62,323 nucleotides of DNA from Thiemannella venezuelensis. Lineage in GTDB: Bacteria > Actinomycetota > Actinomycetes > Streptosporangiales > Streptosporangiaceae. The position numbers were made by a program, and so were the translations under genes. Under the pieces are notes generated by a model. It saw nothing but the letters and a program-made list of their open reading frames with translations. It had not been told where the DNA came from and searched no databases. The first letter of the stretch is position 1, and each line of letters opens with the position of its first letter. The stretch covers positions 1 through 62,323 of the forward strand of contig NZ_JACHJJ010000036.1 of assembly GCF_014203605.1 (NCBI RefSeq). Direction: 5' to 3'. Positions 60,775-62,323 of the stretch are shown here, one piece after another.

Positions 60775-61279
60775 GCCCGCATCATTTCCCGTAGGACGGC
60801 AGGCGAAGCAGGACGCGTACCGTTCGCATCCGGCCACGGACCGCCGCTGCCCCGGGCGGCCGGCCCGCGTCGGCGCCGGCCGGCGTCCACGATCCACGCG
60901 GCCGTGACGTCGACCTGATTGTCCGCATCGCCGCATATGATCATTTAATGAAGTCATCGATGAGATCGATATAAAACGGTGTCAGGTGACCGGTTCCTGC
61001 ATTCGAGGGCGAATTCTGTTGGATGCGACAGGCGGCCGTATGGAGGCCTCAGGCGGGAAGGCAACAGAAAATCGCCCGGCGGAGGACTCTCCAGGATGAT
61101 CCCCTGGCCGGTTTTCCTCGGATCTCGACGTCGCAGAGTAACGTTGGGCCGACCGGGTGGCGATGAATAGGGGGAATGCGTCGGCGATTTGCCGCTGAGA
61201 ATGGCTGGGCGGGTGCGTCCGGGCGGTGCTCGCGGATCGCCGAGGGCCGGACGCACGATCTCGGCACCGGGGAGCCCAT
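60775..61279. other. Gap upstream of the Crp-family gene
   Basis: About 500 bp without a gene. An AT-rich island at 60930-60980 contains TCATCGATGA (60954-60963), ATCGAT and TATAAA (60970-60975), which could be a promoter and operator. A weaker candidate promoter is TTGGGC, 18 bp, TAGGGG (61144-61173). Confidence 0.45.
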
Positions 61280-62005
61280 GTGCTGGACAAGCAGCGGACG
61301 AGTGACGGGGAACAGTGGGCGGCGGGGACTCTCCTCACCCGGCTGAGCCCGGACGCCACCGCGGAGCTGCTCTCGCTGGCTCCCCCGCGCCGGATCCCCG
61401 CGGGGACCGTGCTGCTCCATCAAGGTGACGCCTCCGCCCGCCACGCCTTCGTCATCCGGCGAGTGCGGCCGCACGGGACGGCCTGCGTCAAGATCACCGC
61501 GCGCCTCGCCAACGGAGCCGAGAGCATGCTGGGCATCAGGCTGTGCGGGGACGTCATCGGCGAGCTCGCCGCCGTGCACGGCGGGCCCCGGTCGGCGACG
61601 GCGACCACGTGCTCCGAGGTGGTGGTGCACGCGGTCCAGGGTGAGGACTTCGTCGCCTTCCTCAACCGGCACCCGGAGGGATGGGCCGCGCTGAGCGGCA
61701 TGATCGCCGATCAGCTGGAGTGGGCCAACCAGCGGCGGCTTGACTTCACCGGCTATCCGGTGCCCGTCCGGCTGGCGCGAGTGCTGCTCTCGCTCGCCGA
61801 ACGTCATGGGAGAGTCGCGCCTGATGGCCTGACGCCGGGCGTCACGCTCTCGCATGACGAGCTCGGCATGCTGATCGGCGCCGGCCGGGACGCGATCGGG
61901 CAGGCGGTGGCCAAGCTGAAGCGAATGAATCTGATCCGGGCCTCCTACCGGACCGTGGTCATCGGCGACCTTGAGGGGCTCCGTGATTTCGCGGAAGGGG
62001 CGTGA
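61280..62005 (+). CDS. Crp/Fnr-family transcriptional regulator
   Basis: 241 residues. N-terminal cyclic-nucleotide-binding-like beta barrel (RRIPAGTVLLHQGDASARHAFVI, IRLCGDVIGELAAVHGGPRSATATTCSEV) and C-terminal winged helix (LSHDELGMLIGAGRDAIGQAVAKLKRMNLIR). The ligand-binding PBC-like stretch (GELA...RSATATT) partly resembles the cAMP phosphate-binding cassette. The GTG at 61280 has GGGGAG upstream. Confidence 0.9.
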   Translation: MLDKQRTSDGEQWAAGTLLTRLSPDATAELLSLAPPRRIPAGTVLLHQGDASARHAFVIRRVRPHGTACVKITARLANGAESMLGIRLCGDVIGELAAVHGGPRSATATTCSEVVVHAVQGEDFVAFLNRHPEGWAALSGMIADQLEWANQRRLDFTGYPVPVRLARVLLSLAERHGRVAPDGLTPGVTLSHDELGMLIGAGRDAIGQAVAKLKRMNLIRASYRTVVIGDLEGLRDFAEGA

Positions 62006-62323
62006 GCGTCCGGGGAGGGCCGGCCTGCCGTGGGGGCGGTGCCGCATGCGCGCTGTGACCGCCCCGGTCCGGCGCCGCGGCACCGCTGAGGATCGATCTT
62101 CCGCCGGGTGCCTCTCCCGGCGCTGAGGCTGCGTGCCGCCGGACCGGAATCGGCGCCGCGGCACGCCGGCCTGTCGAGAGATCGCCGCCCTGTCCAGCTG
62201 CCATCCCGTATCTCCCGAATGCGTGATTACTGACCTTTAATTCGTGATGTTCTCCGATCATGTGATCCTCCAGGGTTCTGGCGGTACGTCCAGGTCATGC
62301 GGTACGCACAAGGCGGCGGGCTG
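62006..62323. other. Right-edge gap
   Basis: About 320 bp to the window end with no supported gene. An AT-richer stretch at 62220-62275 includes the palindrome GATCATGTGATC (62256-62267), possibly an upstream region of a gene outside the window. Confidence 0.45.

Noticed and set aside
1-62323. CRISPR arrays, tRNA or rRNA genes, insertion sequences
   Set aside because: None seen: no regularly spaced repeats, no cloverleaf-type sequence with a T-loop motif, and no transposase or integrase gene.

Overview
The window is a high-GC chromosomal segment of a filamentous-type actinobacterium. The very high GC, many GTG starts, several leaderless TANNNT promoters, and a Pup-proteasome locus together with pafBC, tatAC and a Mtr4-like helicase point to the Streptosporangiaceae or a close relative (inference from gene content, not a database match).

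Left edge (1-4.0 kb): a PAS/GGDEF signalling protein cut by the window edge, two tandem paralogous small Ser/Thr kinases and a four-helix membrane protein, all on the minus strand. At 4.2 kb lies pup, encoding a Pup that already ends in Gly-Gly-Glu. Its usual neighbour prcB is 10 kb away. Between them is a minus-strand seven-gene sugar locus (4.8-14.4 kb): lipoprotein binding protein, two permeases, ATPase, PHP hydrolase, Gfo/Idh/MocA oxidoreductase and GH38 alpha-mannosidase. No dop is visible beside pup.

Proteasome/Tat block (14.6-30.0 kb): prcB, prcA and pafA, then two double-FKBP lipoproteins, a Cys-rich SufR-like regulator, a DUF3291 gene overlapping tail-to-tail with a DUF3866 gene, pafB and pafC (with a possible 37-codon ORF between them), tatA, tatC, a diacylglycerol-kinase-like lipid kinase and a large SF2 helicase. 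The pafA-to-helicase part is the familiar actinobacterial order. The pup side is rearranged.

Housekeeping and accessory genes (30.4-42.5 kb): LysR/RidA divergent pair, a Leu/Ile/Val-binding-like protein without a signal peptide, LysR/aldo-keto reductase divergent pair, RNB ribonuclease, S41 peptidase, 5'-3' exonuclease, SpoIIE-like phosphatase, M24 peptidase and acyl-CoA dehydrogenase.

The most striking accessory element (42.5-47.3 kb) is a two-gene minus-strand operon. A 122-residue EACC1-like protein overlaps by 11 bp a 1465-residue protein combining a caspase-like protease, an nSTAND-type NTPase, one membrane helix and 14 WD40 repeats. This looks like a STAND/caspase conflict (suicide-defence or signalling) system.

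Right part (47.5-62.3 kb): MurI-like racemase, Nudix, STAS and Lrp genes, a small membrane protein, a ROK regulator with GH4 glycosidase and BadF-type sugar kinase, helD (apparently starting at a rare ATT codon), lnt and ppm1 in tandem, fxsA, an SRPBCC protein and a Crp-family regulator. No tRNA, rRNA, CRISPR array or insertion sequence was recognised.
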